Source: an uncultured Bariatricus sp. (GTDB lineage: Bacteria > Bacillota > Clostridia > Lachnospirales > Lachnospiraceae). From it: 64,000 nucleotides of DNA. Of this stretch, positions 8,943-17,789 are shown piece after piece. The position numbers were made by a program, and so were the translations under genes. Numbering within the stretch: position 1 is the stretch's first letter; every line of letters starts with the position of its first letter. The DNA is taken from the NCBI GenBank assembly GCA_934307065.1, contig CAKRCD010000002.1, positions 62,001 through 126,000 of the forward strand, written 5' to 3'. The notes beneath the pieces were generated by a model. That model saw nothing but the letters and a program-made list of their open reading frames with translations, had not been told where the DNA came from and searched no databases.

Positions 8943-9623
8943 ATGGAAGTATCGATTATTATACCGACTTATAATGAAGAGACAACAATTGAAAGACTGT
9001 TAGAGACACTGGAACCGTTAAAAGGAAGATGTGAAATCCTGTTTGTGGATGGCGGAAGTACGGATCGGACACTGAAACTGCTAAACGGGGAGTATCCGGT
9101 AATTTCCTCTGAAAAGGGCAGGGCAAAGCAGATGAACCGTGGTGCCATGGCAAGCCATGGAGAGGTGCTGTTTTTTCTTCACTGTGACAGCGAAGTTCCG
9201 GCAAATACATTGGAAGAAATCGAGCGGGTAATGCAAAACCACAGGGCAGGATGTTTTGGTATTGCTTTTCATTCCTATAATTTTTTCATGTTTACGTGCA
9301 GAGTGATTTCTAATCATCGTGTGAAAGACCGGAAGGTCATGTTTGGCGATCAGGGGATTTTTGTAGAGCGGGAGCTGTTTTTTGAAGTGGGAATGTTCCC
9401 AGATATGCCAATTCTCGAAGATTATCAGTTTTCCATTACTTTGAAAGAAAAGGGAATCCGTCTTGGAATGACAAGAAGCCGTATTTATACTTCCGACAGA
9501 AGATTTCAGGGAAATACGGTGGAGAAGCTGCGGCTGATGTGGCTGATGAACCGCTTGCGGGCTATGTACCGTGATGGGGTATCAGTCGAAGAAATTGCCA
9601 GACTGTATGGAGATGTGCGATAA
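8943..9623 (+). CDS. TIGR04283-type family 2 glycosyltransferase
   Basis: A 226-residue GT-A fold glycosyltransferase. It has V-S-I-I-I-P-T-Y-N-E-E-T at the N terminus, L-F-V-D-G-G-S-T-D-R and the metal-binding-like H-C-D-S-E around residue 80. Single-domain proteins of this type make up TIGR04283 (rSAM/selenodomain-associated transferase 2, also called arsenosugar biosynthesis glycosyltransferase), normally found with TIGR04282, which is encoded at 1258-1947. It follows the nucleoside hydrolase by 3 nt and precedes the polysaccharide exporter by 11 nt, so it joins the two blocks. Donor and acceptor are unknown. Confidence 0.82.
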   Translation: MEVSIIIPTYNEETTIERLLETLEPLKGRCEILFVDGGSTDRTLKLLNGEYPVISSEKGRAKQMNRGAMASHGEVLFFLHCDSEVPANTLEEIERVMQNHRAGCFGIAFHSYNFFMFTCRVISNHRVKDRKVMFGDQGIFVERELFFEVGMFPDMPILEDYQFSITLKEKGIRLGMTRSRIYTSDRRFQGNTVEKLRLMWLMNRLRAMYRDGVSVEEIARLYGDVR

Positions 9624-9634
9624 AGGGGAAACAG

Positions 9635-10411
9635 ATGTCTGCTTATATACAGAACTTTTTAAAGTTTAAACCACTACTGGAAGAACTGGTTTCCAGAGAT
9701 GTGAAAATTAAATATCGTCGTTCAGTGCTTGGCGTGTTTTGGACATTGCTTAACCCACTGCTTATGATGACTGTATTGTCAGTGGTGTTCTCGAATTTAT
9801 TTCGATTTGACATAGAGAATTTTCCGCTTTATTTATTGAGTGGACAGGTTATTTTTAACTTTTTCAACGATGCGACTACCAATGCAATGTCATCGATTCT
9901 GGGAAATGCATCGCTGATTAAGAAAGTGTATGTGCCGAAATATATTTTTGTATTTTCCAGAATCTGTTCCAGCCTGATTAATCTCATGGCATCCTGCGCA
10001 GCCTTGTTTATCCTTATGATAGGAATGCGGGCAGAACTTCACTGGACTATGATACTGGCGATTGTGCCGATTTTTTATTTGGTGCTGTTTGCGCTGGGGG
10101 TAGGGCTGATTCTTGCAGCAATCACGGTAAAATTCCGTGATGTCATTCATTTATACTCCGTGCTGATGGCAGTGTTTTTATATTTGACACCGGTTATTTA
10201 TCCGATTTCAATTTTACCGGAATGGCTGCGTCGGCTGGTAATGTTGAACCCACTTACGAATGTGTTGAATATGTTCCGAGATGTGGTGCTATATGACCGG
10301 GTATTTTCCGTGACAGCCTTTGCGGTAACCGGCATAGAAGCAGCACTGTGTCTGGCACTTGGATTTTATATATTCTATAAAAAGCAGGACAGCTTTATTT
10401 TGGATTTGTAG
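9635..10411 (+). CDS. wzm: Polysaccharide ABC exporter permease (Wzm/TagG family)
   Basis: A 258-residue ABC-2 type membrane permease with six predicted helices and the family signature K-I-K-Y-R-R-S-V-L-G-V-F-W near the N terminus. With the next gene it forms the Wzm-Wzt/TagGH type exporter that moves an undecaprenyl-linked glycan across the membrane. A good Shine-Dalgarno precedes the ATG. It begins the glycan assembly block, which contains transferases, an initiating phosphotransferase and, further on, dTDP-rhamnose genes. Confidence 0.9.
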   Translation: MSAYIQNFLKFKPLLEELVSRDVKIKYRRSVLGVFWTLLNPLLMMTVLSVVFSNLFRFDIENFPLYLLSGQVIFNFFNDATTNAMSSILGNASLIKKVYVPKYIFVFSRICSSLINLMASCAALFILMIGMRAELHWTMILAIVPIFYLVLFALGVGLILAAITVKFRDVIHLYSVLMAVFLYLTPVIYPISILPEWLRRLVMLNPLTNVLNMFRDVVLYDRVFSVTAFAVTGIEAALCLALGFYIFYKKQDSFILDL

Positions 10412-10419
10412 GAGTAAAA

Positions 10420-11154
10420 ATGGACGAAAATGTATTGATTCAAGTTAATCACGTATCCATGTGTTTTCATCTGGCATCGGAGCGGTTTGACGGTTTTAAA
10501 GAATATCTGATACAACGAATGAAGAAAAAGATTACGTATCAGGAATTCTGGGCACTCTCGGATGTGTCTTTCGAAGTGGAACGAGGAGAAACCCTTGGTT
10601 TAATCGGGGTAAATGGAAGCGGAAAAAGCACCATGTTGAAAATTATTGCAGGGGTTATGAAGCCGACCAAAGGGAGCGTGAAGGTTTCCGGTGTGGTGGC
10701 ACCGCTGATTGAACTTGGAGCAGGGTTTGATTTTGAACTGACTGCCAGGGAAAATGTATTTTTAAATGGAACGATACTGGGTTATACCAGAGAATATATG
10801 AAACAGCATTATGATGATATTGTGGAATTTTCGGAGTTGGGGACTTTTATGGATGTCCCGGTGAAAAATTTTTCTTCCGGTATGGTGTCGCGATTAGCGT
10901 TTGCCATTGCCACCATTGGAACTCCGGATATTTTGATTGTAGATGAAGTCCTTTCCGTGGGTGATTATCATTTTCAGCAGAAATGCGAAGCAAGAATCAA
11001 CCGGATGAAGGAACAGGGAACTACGATTTTATTTGTCTCCCATAATACCGAGCAGATTAAAGCCTTGTGTAACCGGGTAATCTGGCTGGAGCACGGCAGG
11101 ATTCGCAGAACGGGAACAGCAGAGGAAGTCTGTCAGGAATATCAGGGAGAATAG
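10420..11154 (+). CDS. wzt: Polysaccharide ABC exporter ATPase (Wzt/TagH family)
   Basis: A 244-residue ATPase with Walker A G-V-N-G-S-G-K-S-T, the signature-like N-F-S-S-G-M-V-S-R-L-A-F-A typical of Wzt/TagH, and Walker B I-L-I-V-D-E-V-L-S-V-G-D. It lacks the C-terminal carbohydrate-binding extension found in O9a-type Wzt, so substrate recognition by that route is not expected. It partners with the permease 8 nt upstream. The start has a GGAG Shine-Dalgarno. Confidence 0.9.
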   Translation: MDENVLIQVNHVSMCFHLASERFDGFKEYLIQRMKKKITYQEFWALSDVSFEVERGETLGLIGVNGSGKSTMLKIIAGVMKPTKGSVKVSGVVAPLIELGAGFDFELTARENVFLNGTILGYTREYMKQHYDDIVEFSELGTFMDVPVKNFSSGMVSRLAFAIATIGTPDILIVDEVLSVGDYHFQQKCEARINRMKEQGTTILFVSHNTEQIKALCNRVIWLEHGRIRRTGTAEEVCQEYQGE

Positions 11155-11165
11155 CAGAGGAAAAC

Positions 11166-11744
11166 ATGAAGCAGATAAAACGAATTGTTGTGTGTGCGCT
11201 TGTGATTCTGGCGGCATTTTTCTATGCACATATTTCAAAAGCGAATGCAGTGTATGACCGTCAAAGTGATAACAGCACCTATGGGATTGCGGAAAATACA
11301 GGGCTTGTGATAGAACAGAAATTTGTTTGTAAAGAGGCATCTATGGATGCTATTCAGGTGAAATGTCAGGTTCAACAGGCAGGGGAAGGAAATGTAACGC
11401 TGACGTTAACAGACCTGGAATCGGGAAAGACAGCTGCCAGTTCTACGAAAGCCTTGTCAGAGATAGAAAATGGAAAATGGAATACATTTTCCTTTGAAAC
11501 AGTGGGAAATTGTAAGGGCAAGACCTATCAGATGGTTTTAGAGGGGAAAGCTCTGACCTGTTTTGTACAGCAGGGTATTCAGCCGGAAACAGAACTGTCG
11601 GTAAATGGAGCGGAGCAGGATGCAACCTTGCTCATGAAGACAGTTACGAAGCGGTTTGATATCGAAACCTTTGGAGTCTTTCTGATTCTGGTTCTGTATG
11701 TGTATTTCTTTTTCCGGTTCCTGAAACGGTTATTTTCCAGATAA
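11166..11744 (+). CDS. Uncharacterised membrane-anchored protein in the glycan cluster
   Basis: A 192-residue protein that I do not recognise. Residues 5-22 form an N-terminal helix, probably an uncleaved anchor or signal peptide. The middle is a hydrophilic, beta-rich region (about residues 30-160) and a second helix lies near residues 167-185, followed by basic residues. The central domain therefore probably lies outside the cell. It sits 11 nt after the exporter ATPase and 36 nt before the large transferase, so it is probably part of assembly or export of the glycan. No enzymatic motif is visible. Confidence 0.7.
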   Translation: MKQIKRIVVCALVILAAFFYAHISKANAVYDRQSDNSTYGIAENTGLVIEQKFVCKEASMDAIQVKCQVQQAGEGNVTLTLTDLESGKTAASSTKALSEIENGKWNTFSFETVGNCKGKTYQMVLEGKALTCFVQQGIQPETELSVNGAEQDATLLMKTVTKRFDIETFGVFLILVLYVYFFFRFLKRLFSR

Positions 11745-11780
11745 GAGGTTTGACAGAATCAGATAGAGGAGATAGAAAGT

Positions 11781-14246
11781 ATGACGAATGCATTTGACGT
11801 GACAGCATGTCGTTTTCATACCAAAGAAAAGAATATATTGGCAGTTACCGGGTATTTCCGTGAAAATCACTGGGAAAATGAGCTGCTCTGTTTCTGTATG
11901 AACGGAGTAGAACTGTCTTATAAAGAGCAGGAGATACGGCTCCATCCGGTACAGTTCCGCAAGGTAAACGGCAGATTGATTACGAAACAGATGCTTTACT
12001 GGATTACACTTCCGGATAATTGGAAAGTATTGGGAAATTTACAGATTTTCCAGATACAGGATGGAAAAGCGGTGTGCCGTAAAAAGTTATCCGGCAGAAA
12101 GCTTGAAAAGTTGGAGAACTATCTGGCTGCCAGTGTGGATATTGCCAGAACGGGTAGAGAAAGTTTTACCATAGAAGGCTGGTATATGAATTGTGAACAT
12201 GCCGTGTTTCATGTGACAGATGACAGCGGTAAGGAGCTTGCGATGCAGGTTACAGAAACCAGAAGACTGGATGTACTCAGAGAATATCCGGAAAATGTGA
12301 AAGAAGATGTAACCGGATTTTCCGCAGTGTATCATGGTGTGGTCCCGCAGGTAGTAACAGTTAGTGTAAAGGATGGAACGAAAGAAAATCAAATAAAGGT
12401 TGGACTTAAGAAGAAGCTTCTGAAACAGCGGGTGCGGGATGCAAGAGTGATGGAGCATAAGCTGCGGGAATATTATAAGCAGTTTGGGCTGGAAGCAACC
12501 TGGATTCGGGCAACAGACAAATTGATGGGAAGAGAGTATTCGGGATATAGTGAGTGGCTGCGACGGAACCGTCCATCGAAAAGGGTACTTCGCAGACAAA
12601 GAAAACAAGAGTTTTCTTCTATGCCAAAGATTTCCATTCTGGTTCCTTTATATAAAACACCCGAAGAATACTTAAAGAAAATGATAGATTCTGTGCGGAA
12701 CCAGTCTTATGAAAATTGGGAGCTGTGTTTATCGGACGGAAGCGGTGCGGATTCACCTGTTCAGGAAATACTGAAACCGTATTTGAAGAGGGACAAACGC
12801 ATTCATTTACAATGTAATGCTATGCCATTGCGGATTGCAGAAAACACCAATATGGCTTGTTCTATGGCAACGGGAGATTATCTGACCTTTTTAGATCATG
12901 ATGATTTGCTTTCGGAGGATGCACTTTATGAGTGTGTGAAAGCAATCAATGAACAGAATGGTATAGAACTGATTTACTCCGATGAAGATAAGGTTACTAT
13001 GGACGGAAAAGAGTATTTTCTGCCGCATTTTAAACCGGATTTTAATATGGATTTGCTACGGAGTACGAATTATTTTTGCCATCTGGTAATGGTAAAGCGA
13101 AATTTGTATGAACGGGTTGGAAATTTGAATCCAGATTTTGACGGAGCACAGGACTACGATTTTGTGCTGCGCTGTGTGGAAAAAACAAGGGCGGAACAGA
13201 TTTACCATATTCCGAAAGTGCTGTATCACTGGAGGGCATGTGAAGGTTCTACCTCGGAAGATGCGAAGAATAAGACGTATATCATAGAAGCCGGGGCAAA
13301 GGCAATTCAGGCGCATTATACACGGCTGAAAATAGATGCAGAGGTTCTCCCACTGGCATATGGAGGGATGTATCGCAGCAAATATCATTTGCATACGCAC
13401 CCCAAGGTGTCGGTCATTATTCCGAATAAAGACCACATCGAGGATTTGCAGAACTGTATCCTTTCTCTGGAGGAGAAGAATACATATGACAACATGGAAT
13501 ACCTGATTGTGGAAAACAACAGTGAGAAGGAAGAAACCTTTGCATATTATAAAAAACTGGAGCAGGAATGCCCGAAGGCGAAGGTGCTATATTGGAAAGG
13601 GAAAGGATTCAATTATCCCGACATCAATAATTATGGTGTAGAACATGCGACAGGAGAATATCTGCTGCTATTAAATAATGATACAGAGATTATCAAAGAA
13701 GACTGTATCGAAGAAATGCTTGGTTACTGTATGCGCGAAGAAGTAGGAATTGTGGGTGCAAGACTGTATTACGATGACGGAACTCTTCAGCATGGCGGAG
13801 TGATTGTAGGGCTTGGCGGTGTGGCTGGACATGCCTTTCTGGGACTGCCCATGGGAGAACCGGGATATTTTGCAAGAGCGCTGCTTGCACAGGATTTGAG
13901 TGCCGTGACGGCAGCCTGTATGATGGTAAAACGGAGTGTCTACGAAGACGTGGGCGGTTTTGACCCGGCATTTGCAGTAGCATTTAACGATGTGGATTTC
14001 TGCCTGAAAGTACGTCGGGCAGGTTACTTGGTTGTATACAACCCTTATGCGGAGCTGATTCATTATGAGTCCAAGTCCAGAGGATATGACGATACAGCAG
14101 AGAAAGTCAATCGTTTCCAAAGTGAAATTCAGCTCTTCCAGAGTAGATGGAAGGATTTCTTAAAACAGGGAGACCCTTACTACAATCCGAATCTTACTTT
14201 GGACAGAAATGACTTCAGTGTGAATCTGACTGCAAGACAGAGATAG
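11781..14246 (+). CDS. Large protein with two GT2 glycosyltransferase domains
   Basis: An 821-residue glycosyltransferase. About 270 N-terminal residues do not match a family I can name. Then comes a first GT2 domain (I-S-I-L-V-P-L-Y-K-T-P near residue 280, with F-L-D-H-D-D as the metal-binding motif) and a second (V-S-V-I-I-P-N-K-D near residue 545, with L-L-N-N-D-T-E). Such double-domain enzymes build alternating rhamnan or galactofuranan-like polymers. The H-Y-E-S-K-S-R-G-Y-D-D-T segment near the C terminus is typical of rhamnosyltransferase-like GT2 proteins. With the dTDP-rhamnose genes downstream, a rhamnose-containing polymer is likely. It has a strong AGGAG Shine-Dalgarno. Confidence 0.85.
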   Translation: MTNAFDVTACRFHTKEKNILAVTGYFRENHWENELLCFCMNGVELSYKEQEIRLHPVQFRKVNGRLITKQMLYWITLPDNWKVLGNLQIFQIQDGKAVCRKKLSGRKLEKLENYLAASVDIARTGRESFTIEGWYMNCEHAVFHVTDDSGKELAMQVTETRRLDVLREYPENVKEDVTGFSAVYHGVVPQVVTVSVKDGTKENQIKVGLKKKLLKQRVRDARVMEHKLREYYKQFGLEATWIRATDKLMGREYSGYSEWLRRNRPSKRVLRRQRKQEFSSMPKISILVPLYKTPEEYLKKMIDSVRNQSYENWELCLSDGSGADSPVQEILKPYLKRDKRIHLQCNAMPLRIAENTNMACSMATGDYLTFLDHDDLLSEDALYECVKAINEQNGIELIYSDEDKVTMDGKEYFLPHFKPDFNMDLLRSTNYFCHLVMVKRNLYERVGNLNPDFDGAQDYDFVLRCVEKTRAEQIYHIPKVLYHWRACEGSTSEDAKNKTYIIEAGAKAIQAHYTRLKIDAEVLPLAYGGMYRSKYHLHTHPKVSVIIPNKDHIEDLQNCILSLEEKNTYDNMEYLIVENNSEKEETFAYYKKLEQECPKAKVLYWKGKGFNYPDINNYGVEHATGEYLLLLNNDTEIIKEDCIEEMLGYCMREEVGIVGARLYYDDGTLQHGGVIVGLGGVAGHAFLGLPMGEPGYFARALLAQDLSAVTAACMMVKRSVYEDVGGFDPAFAVAFNDVDFCLKVRRAGYLVVYNPYAELIHYESKSRGYDDTAEKVNRFQSEIQLFQSRWKDFLKQGDPYYNPNLTLDRNDFSVNLTARQR

Positions 14247-14262
14247 AAAAGATGGTGACAAT

Positions 14263-15606
14263 TTGATTAAGAACAATCAACATATTTTTAATAGAATACA
14301 AGTGCTTACAGACGCAGGAATCATAGCAGTGTCTTATATTCTGTCATGGCATCTGCGATTTCAAAGTGCGTTCTTCCCACCGTCACCAGGGGGACTTCCG
14401 GTAAATGTCTATATGTCGGCATTAATATTTGTAATCCCGGTGTATCTGATATTGTATAGTCTTTTCCAACTTTATATGCCAAGGCGTGTACAAAGTCACA
14501 GACGGGAACTTTGGAATATTATCCGGGCAAATGTGATTGGTTTCATGGGATTTATTCTTGTCCTTTATTTTACGAAGCAGGAACATTTCTCAAGGCAGAT
14601 GCTGGTATTGTTTCTGGTTATCAACGTTACTTTAGAGTGTATTTCCAGAAATATCATCCGTTATGTACTCTGGAAAATGCGAAGTCAGGGCTTCAACCAG
14701 AAGCATATCCTGCTTGTGGGAAACAGTAGGGCAGCCCAGCAGTATCAGGAAAAAATCAGGCAGAATCCCAGATGGGGATACCATGTGCTTGGCGTGCTTG
14801 CTGATATAGATAAACTGGAAGAAACCATTGGAGAGCATGATTTAGATGAAATTGTGATTACGCTTAGAATGAGCGAATATGAAAAGCTGGAACGGGTTGT
14901 GGATATCTGTGAGAAATCCGGTGTCCATACCAAGTTTATCCCAGATTACGGGAATCTGATTCCTACCAGACCTTATATCGAAGATGTGCAGGGCATTCCG
15001 GTCATTAATATCCGGAGGGTGCCATTGAATTCCAGATGGAACCAGTTCCTGAAGCGGACAGTGGATATTGCGGGTGCGTTCATTGCAGTTGTGCTGTTCT
15101 CTCCGGTTATGCTGATTACCGCAATTTCACTTAAAATAGCAGGAAACGGAACGGTTATTTATAAACAGGAACGAGTTGGAATGCATAATAAAAGGTTTTA
15201 TATGTATAAATTTCGCTCCATGGTTGAACAGGATGAAACATGTGAGAAGACAAGCTGGACTGTGAAAGATGACCCAAGAATTACCCCGATTGGTAAGTTT
15301 ATCAGAAAAATGAGTATCGATGAGCTTCCACAGCTTTTCAATGTGTTAAAGGGAGAAATGAGTCTGGTTGGACCACGGCCGGAGCGCCCGCAGTTTGTAG
15401 AAAAGTTCAAAAACGAGATTCCAAGGTATATGGTAAAACATCAGGTGCGCCCCGGAATGACCGGATGGGCGCAGATTCACGGATATCGGGGAGACACTTC
15501 CATAGAGAAGCGGATTGAGTATGATTTATATTATATCGAAAACTGGAGTCTGGGACTGGACTTTAAGATTCTGTGTCTGACATTGTTCAAGGGAATGGAG
15601 CATTAA
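14263..15606 (+). CDS. Polyprenyl-phosphate sugar phosphotransferase (WcaJ/WbaP family)
   Basis: A 447-residue membrane enzyme that starts glycan synthesis by moving a sugar-1-phosphate from a nucleotide sugar to undecaprenyl phosphate. It has four N-terminal helices, a Rossmann-like middle domain (I-L-L-V-G-N-S-R-A-A, about residue 148), a re-entrant helix near residue 270 and the C-terminal catalytic domain. That domain contains K-F-R-S-M, D-E-L-P-Q-L, L-V-G-P-R-P-E-R and P-G-M-T-G-W-A-Q. The start is a TTG with only a weak Shine-Dalgarno, so the exact start is less certain. The sugar is probably hexose-1-phosphate as in WcaJ, but this is not determined by sequence. Confidence 0.88.
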   Translation: MIKNNQHIFNRIQVLTDAGIIAVSYILSWHLRFQSAFFPPSPGGLPVNVYMSALIFVIPVYLILYSLFQLYMPRRVQSHRRELWNIIRANVIGFMGFILVLYFTKQEHFSRQMLVLFLVINVTLECISRNIIRYVLWKMRSQGFNQKHILLVGNSRAAQQYQEKIRQNPRWGYHVLGVLADIDKLEETIGEHDLDEIVITLRMSEYEKLERVVDICEKSGVHTKFIPDYGNLIPTRPYIEDVQGIPVINIRRVPLNSRWNQFLKRTVDIAGAFIAVVLFSPVMLITAISLKIAGNGTVIYKQERVGMHNKRFYMYKFRSMVEQDETCEKTSWTVKDDPRITPIGKFIRKMSIDELPQLFNVLKGEMSLVGPRPERPQFVEKFKNEIPRYMVKHQVRPGMTGWAQIHGYRGDTSIEKRIEYDLYYIENWSLGLDFKILCLTLFKGMEH

Positions 15607-15692
15607 TCAGTGTATGATTCTAATGGCTATGATATAAAAAGTTGTGATATAAAAGCTATAGTGACGCGGTTACGATATGAAGGATTTGTAGT

Positions 15693-16631
15693 ATGAAATT
15701 AGATGTGATAATACCGGTTTATCATCCGGACGAAAAATTGCATAGACTGCTGCTTGGAATCGAGAGACAGACTTGTCAGCCGGAGCACATTTTTCTTCTT
15801 CATACAGAGGAAAGAGGTGTCAGGGAAAAACTGAATTGGGCAATTCCTGAAAGTATAGTTGGGATAGTACAGATAATCAGAGTAGAAAAACAGAGTTTTG
15901 ACCATGGTGGAACCAGAGACAGAGGGATGCAGAGGTCAGAAGCAGATGTGGTACTGTGCATGACTCAGGATGCAGTGCCATTTCGTGAAAATTTACTGGA
16001 AAGCCTGATGAAAACACTGGAGCAGGATGAGAAAATTGCGGTGGTTTATGGAAGACAGATACCGGAAAGTAAAAGTAATATATTGGAGCGGTATACACGG
16101 GCATTTAACTATCCATCCCAAAGCCGGGTAAAATCAAAATTAGATTTGCGGGGGCTTGGGATTAAGACGTATTTCTGTTCCAATGTCTGTGCTGCTTACC
16201 GCAGAGATATTTACCAGAAGCTTGGTGGATTTGAAAAGCACATTATTTTTAATGAAGACATGGTATATGCAGCAAAAGTCATTCAGAAGGGATATTTCAT
16301 TGCATACGATGCAGAGGCAATGGTCCGCCATTCTCATGATTATACTTATAAACAGCTTGTGAAGCGCAATTTTGACATGGGAGTATCTCAGGCATGCTAT
16401 CCGGATGTTTTTAAGCATATGAAGTCAGAAAAGGAAGGAATCCGTATGATTTTTAAGATTATGGGAGAATTGACAGAAAGTAGGCAGTTTATTCAGATGG
16501 GGAAATTTCTTATAGAAAGCAGCCTTAAATATGTAGGTTATCAGCTTGGAAAGCATTATAAATGGCTTCCGGAACGCATGGTGCTGGAGTTGACTATGAA
16601 TGAAGAATACTGGAAAGAGAGGAAAAGGTAA
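15693..16631 (+). CDS. GT2 glycosyltransferase, rhamnosyltransferase-like
   Basis: A 312-residue GT2 enzyme with V-I-I-P-V-Y-H-P-D at the N terminus, F-D-H-G-G-T-R near residue 72 and M-T-Q-D-A in place of the usual DxD. The F-x-H-G-G-T-R pattern is typical of bacterial rhamnosyltransferases (RfbF/RgpB-like). It is separated from the phosphotransferase by 86 bp that contain GATATAAAA repeats but no clear promoter. Its stop codon overlaps the start of the rhodanese lipoprotein gene (TAATG), which ties that gene to the polysaccharide transcript. The acceptor is unknown. Confidence 0.84.
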   Translation: MKLDVIIPVYHPDEKLHRLLLGIERQTCQPEHIFLLHTEERGVREKLNWAIPESIVGIVQIIRVEKQSFDHGGTRDRGMQRSEADVVLCMTQDAVPFRENLLESLMKTLEQDEKIAVVYGRQIPESKSNILERYTRAFNYPSQSRVKSKLDLRGLGIKTYFCSNVCAAYRRDIYQKLGGFEKHIIFNEDMVYAAKVIQKGYFIAYDAEAMVRHSHDYTYKQLVKRNFDMGVSQACYPDVFKHMKSEKEGIRMIFKIMGELTESRQFIQMGKFLIESSLKYVGYQLGKHYKWLPERMVLELTMNEEYWKERKR

Positions 16632-17566
16632 TGAGAACAACAATGAGAAAACGTGGAAAATGGTTGTGCAGTGTGGTACTTCTGGCAGCACTTGTTTTTG
16701 CAGGATGCAGCAAAAGAGCAGCAGTTCAGAGACAGTCAGATTCAGTCAACACCTTTGTCGGTGAGTGGGTGGTTGACCCGGAATATGCCGTCAGCAAGAT
16801 TGGAGATGAAAATACACTGTTTGTGGATGGACGTGGAGAAAAGCAGGCAATGTTAGGTACGATTAAAGGTGCCATTGCTACCACCTGGAATGACTGGTGT
16901 ATCAGCGAAGGAAACCAGGGTGATGAAAAATGGGGTTGTATCCCAGAAGCAGATGATTTGGCACAGATACTGGGAAATCTTGGCATTACAAAAGATAAGG
17001 AAATTATTGTGCTGGGGGAAACCTTAGATGGCTGGGGAGATGATGCAAGGCTTGTCTGGGAACTTCTGGCAGCAGGATATAAGGATGTGAAAATGGTAGA
17101 TGGCGGTTATTCTGCCATGAAAGCTTATGGCGCAGAAACACAGCTCTTTGCTTCAAAGCCGGAGGCAGAAGAAGTCAAGATTGATAAAATTGACTACACC
17201 CATGTTATGACAACAGAGGAATTACAGAAGAATTACGATAAGTACAAAATTGTGGATGTACGTACGGACGAAGAATACGATGGAGCAATCTTGTACAACG
17301 AAGCAAAAGGAGGACATTTACCGGGAGCAATTCATATCCGTTATACGGATTTGTTCGATGAAAATGGCTACCTGAAGACAAACGAAGAATTAACAAAGAT
17401 GTTCGAGGACGCAGGGCTTTCCAAATCGGATGAAATTGTAACCTACTGCACTGGGGGTATCCGTTCTGCATATACACAGTTGGTACTGGAAATGTGTGGG
17501 TTTGAGAAATCTTATAACTATGACCAGTCTTTCTGGCGCTGGGCAGTAGTCGGAGATGTGGAATAA
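16631..17566 (+). CDS. Rhodanese lipoprotein with two rhodanese domains (copy 1)
   Basis: A 311-residue secreted lipoprotein with a lipobox ending at Cys26 (V-F-A-G-C) followed by two rhodanese folds. The N-terminal domain lacks a catalytic cysteine (V-L-G-E-T-L-D-G-W-G in the active loop). The C-terminal domain has Cys273 in the loop C-T-G-G-I-R-S, as in thiosulfate:sulfurtransferases. It is expected to bind a sulfane sulfur (or selenium) on the outer face of the membrane. The start overlaps the preceding glycosyltransferase stop by 1 nt. A paralogue follows at 17790. In E. coli the tandem rhodanese YnjE is encoded beside the YnjBCD importer, which resembles the importer at 4003-7993. Confidence 0.88.
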   Translation: MRTTMRKRGKWLCSVVLLAALVFAGCSKRAAVQRQSDSVNTFVGEWVVDPEYAVSKIGDENTLFVDGRGEKQAMLGTIKGAIATTWNDWCISEGNQGDEKWGCIPEADDLAQILGNLGITKDKEIIVLGETLDGWGDDARLVWELLAAGYKDVKMVDGGYSAMKAYGAETQLFASKPEAEEVKIDKIDYTHVMTTEELQKNYDKYKIVDVRTDEEYDGAILYNEAKGGHLPGAIHIRYTDLFDENGYLKTNEELTKMFEDAGLSKSDEIVTYCTGGIRSAYTQLVLEMCGFEKSYNYDQSFWRWAVVGDVE

Positions 17567-17680
17567 TGACAGTTTGACTTTTATTAGTTCAGTGCGAATA
17601 TTAGTTCGTTGACTGGATTGACGAAATAGAGGAAATTATTGAAAAATCCAATGATTGATTTGAAATATAAGAACTATCTA

Positions 17681-17710
17681 TTAGACGGCATAACGGAGAT
17701 ATATTATAGT
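17681..17710 (+). promoter_or_regulatory. Possible sigma-A promoter for the second rhodanese lipoprotein
   Basis: TTAGAC at 17681-17686 and TATAGT at 17705-17710 are separated by 18 bp, in the 223-bp spacer between the two rhodanese genes. Match to consensus is moderate; the long spacer itself suggests separate transcription of the second copy. Confidence 0.4.
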
Positions 17711-17789
17711 GGAAGACAGGGATGTGATTGTGATCATCAGGCACAATTCAGATACATCAAAGAGAATGATAACAATTGGAGGAAAGATT

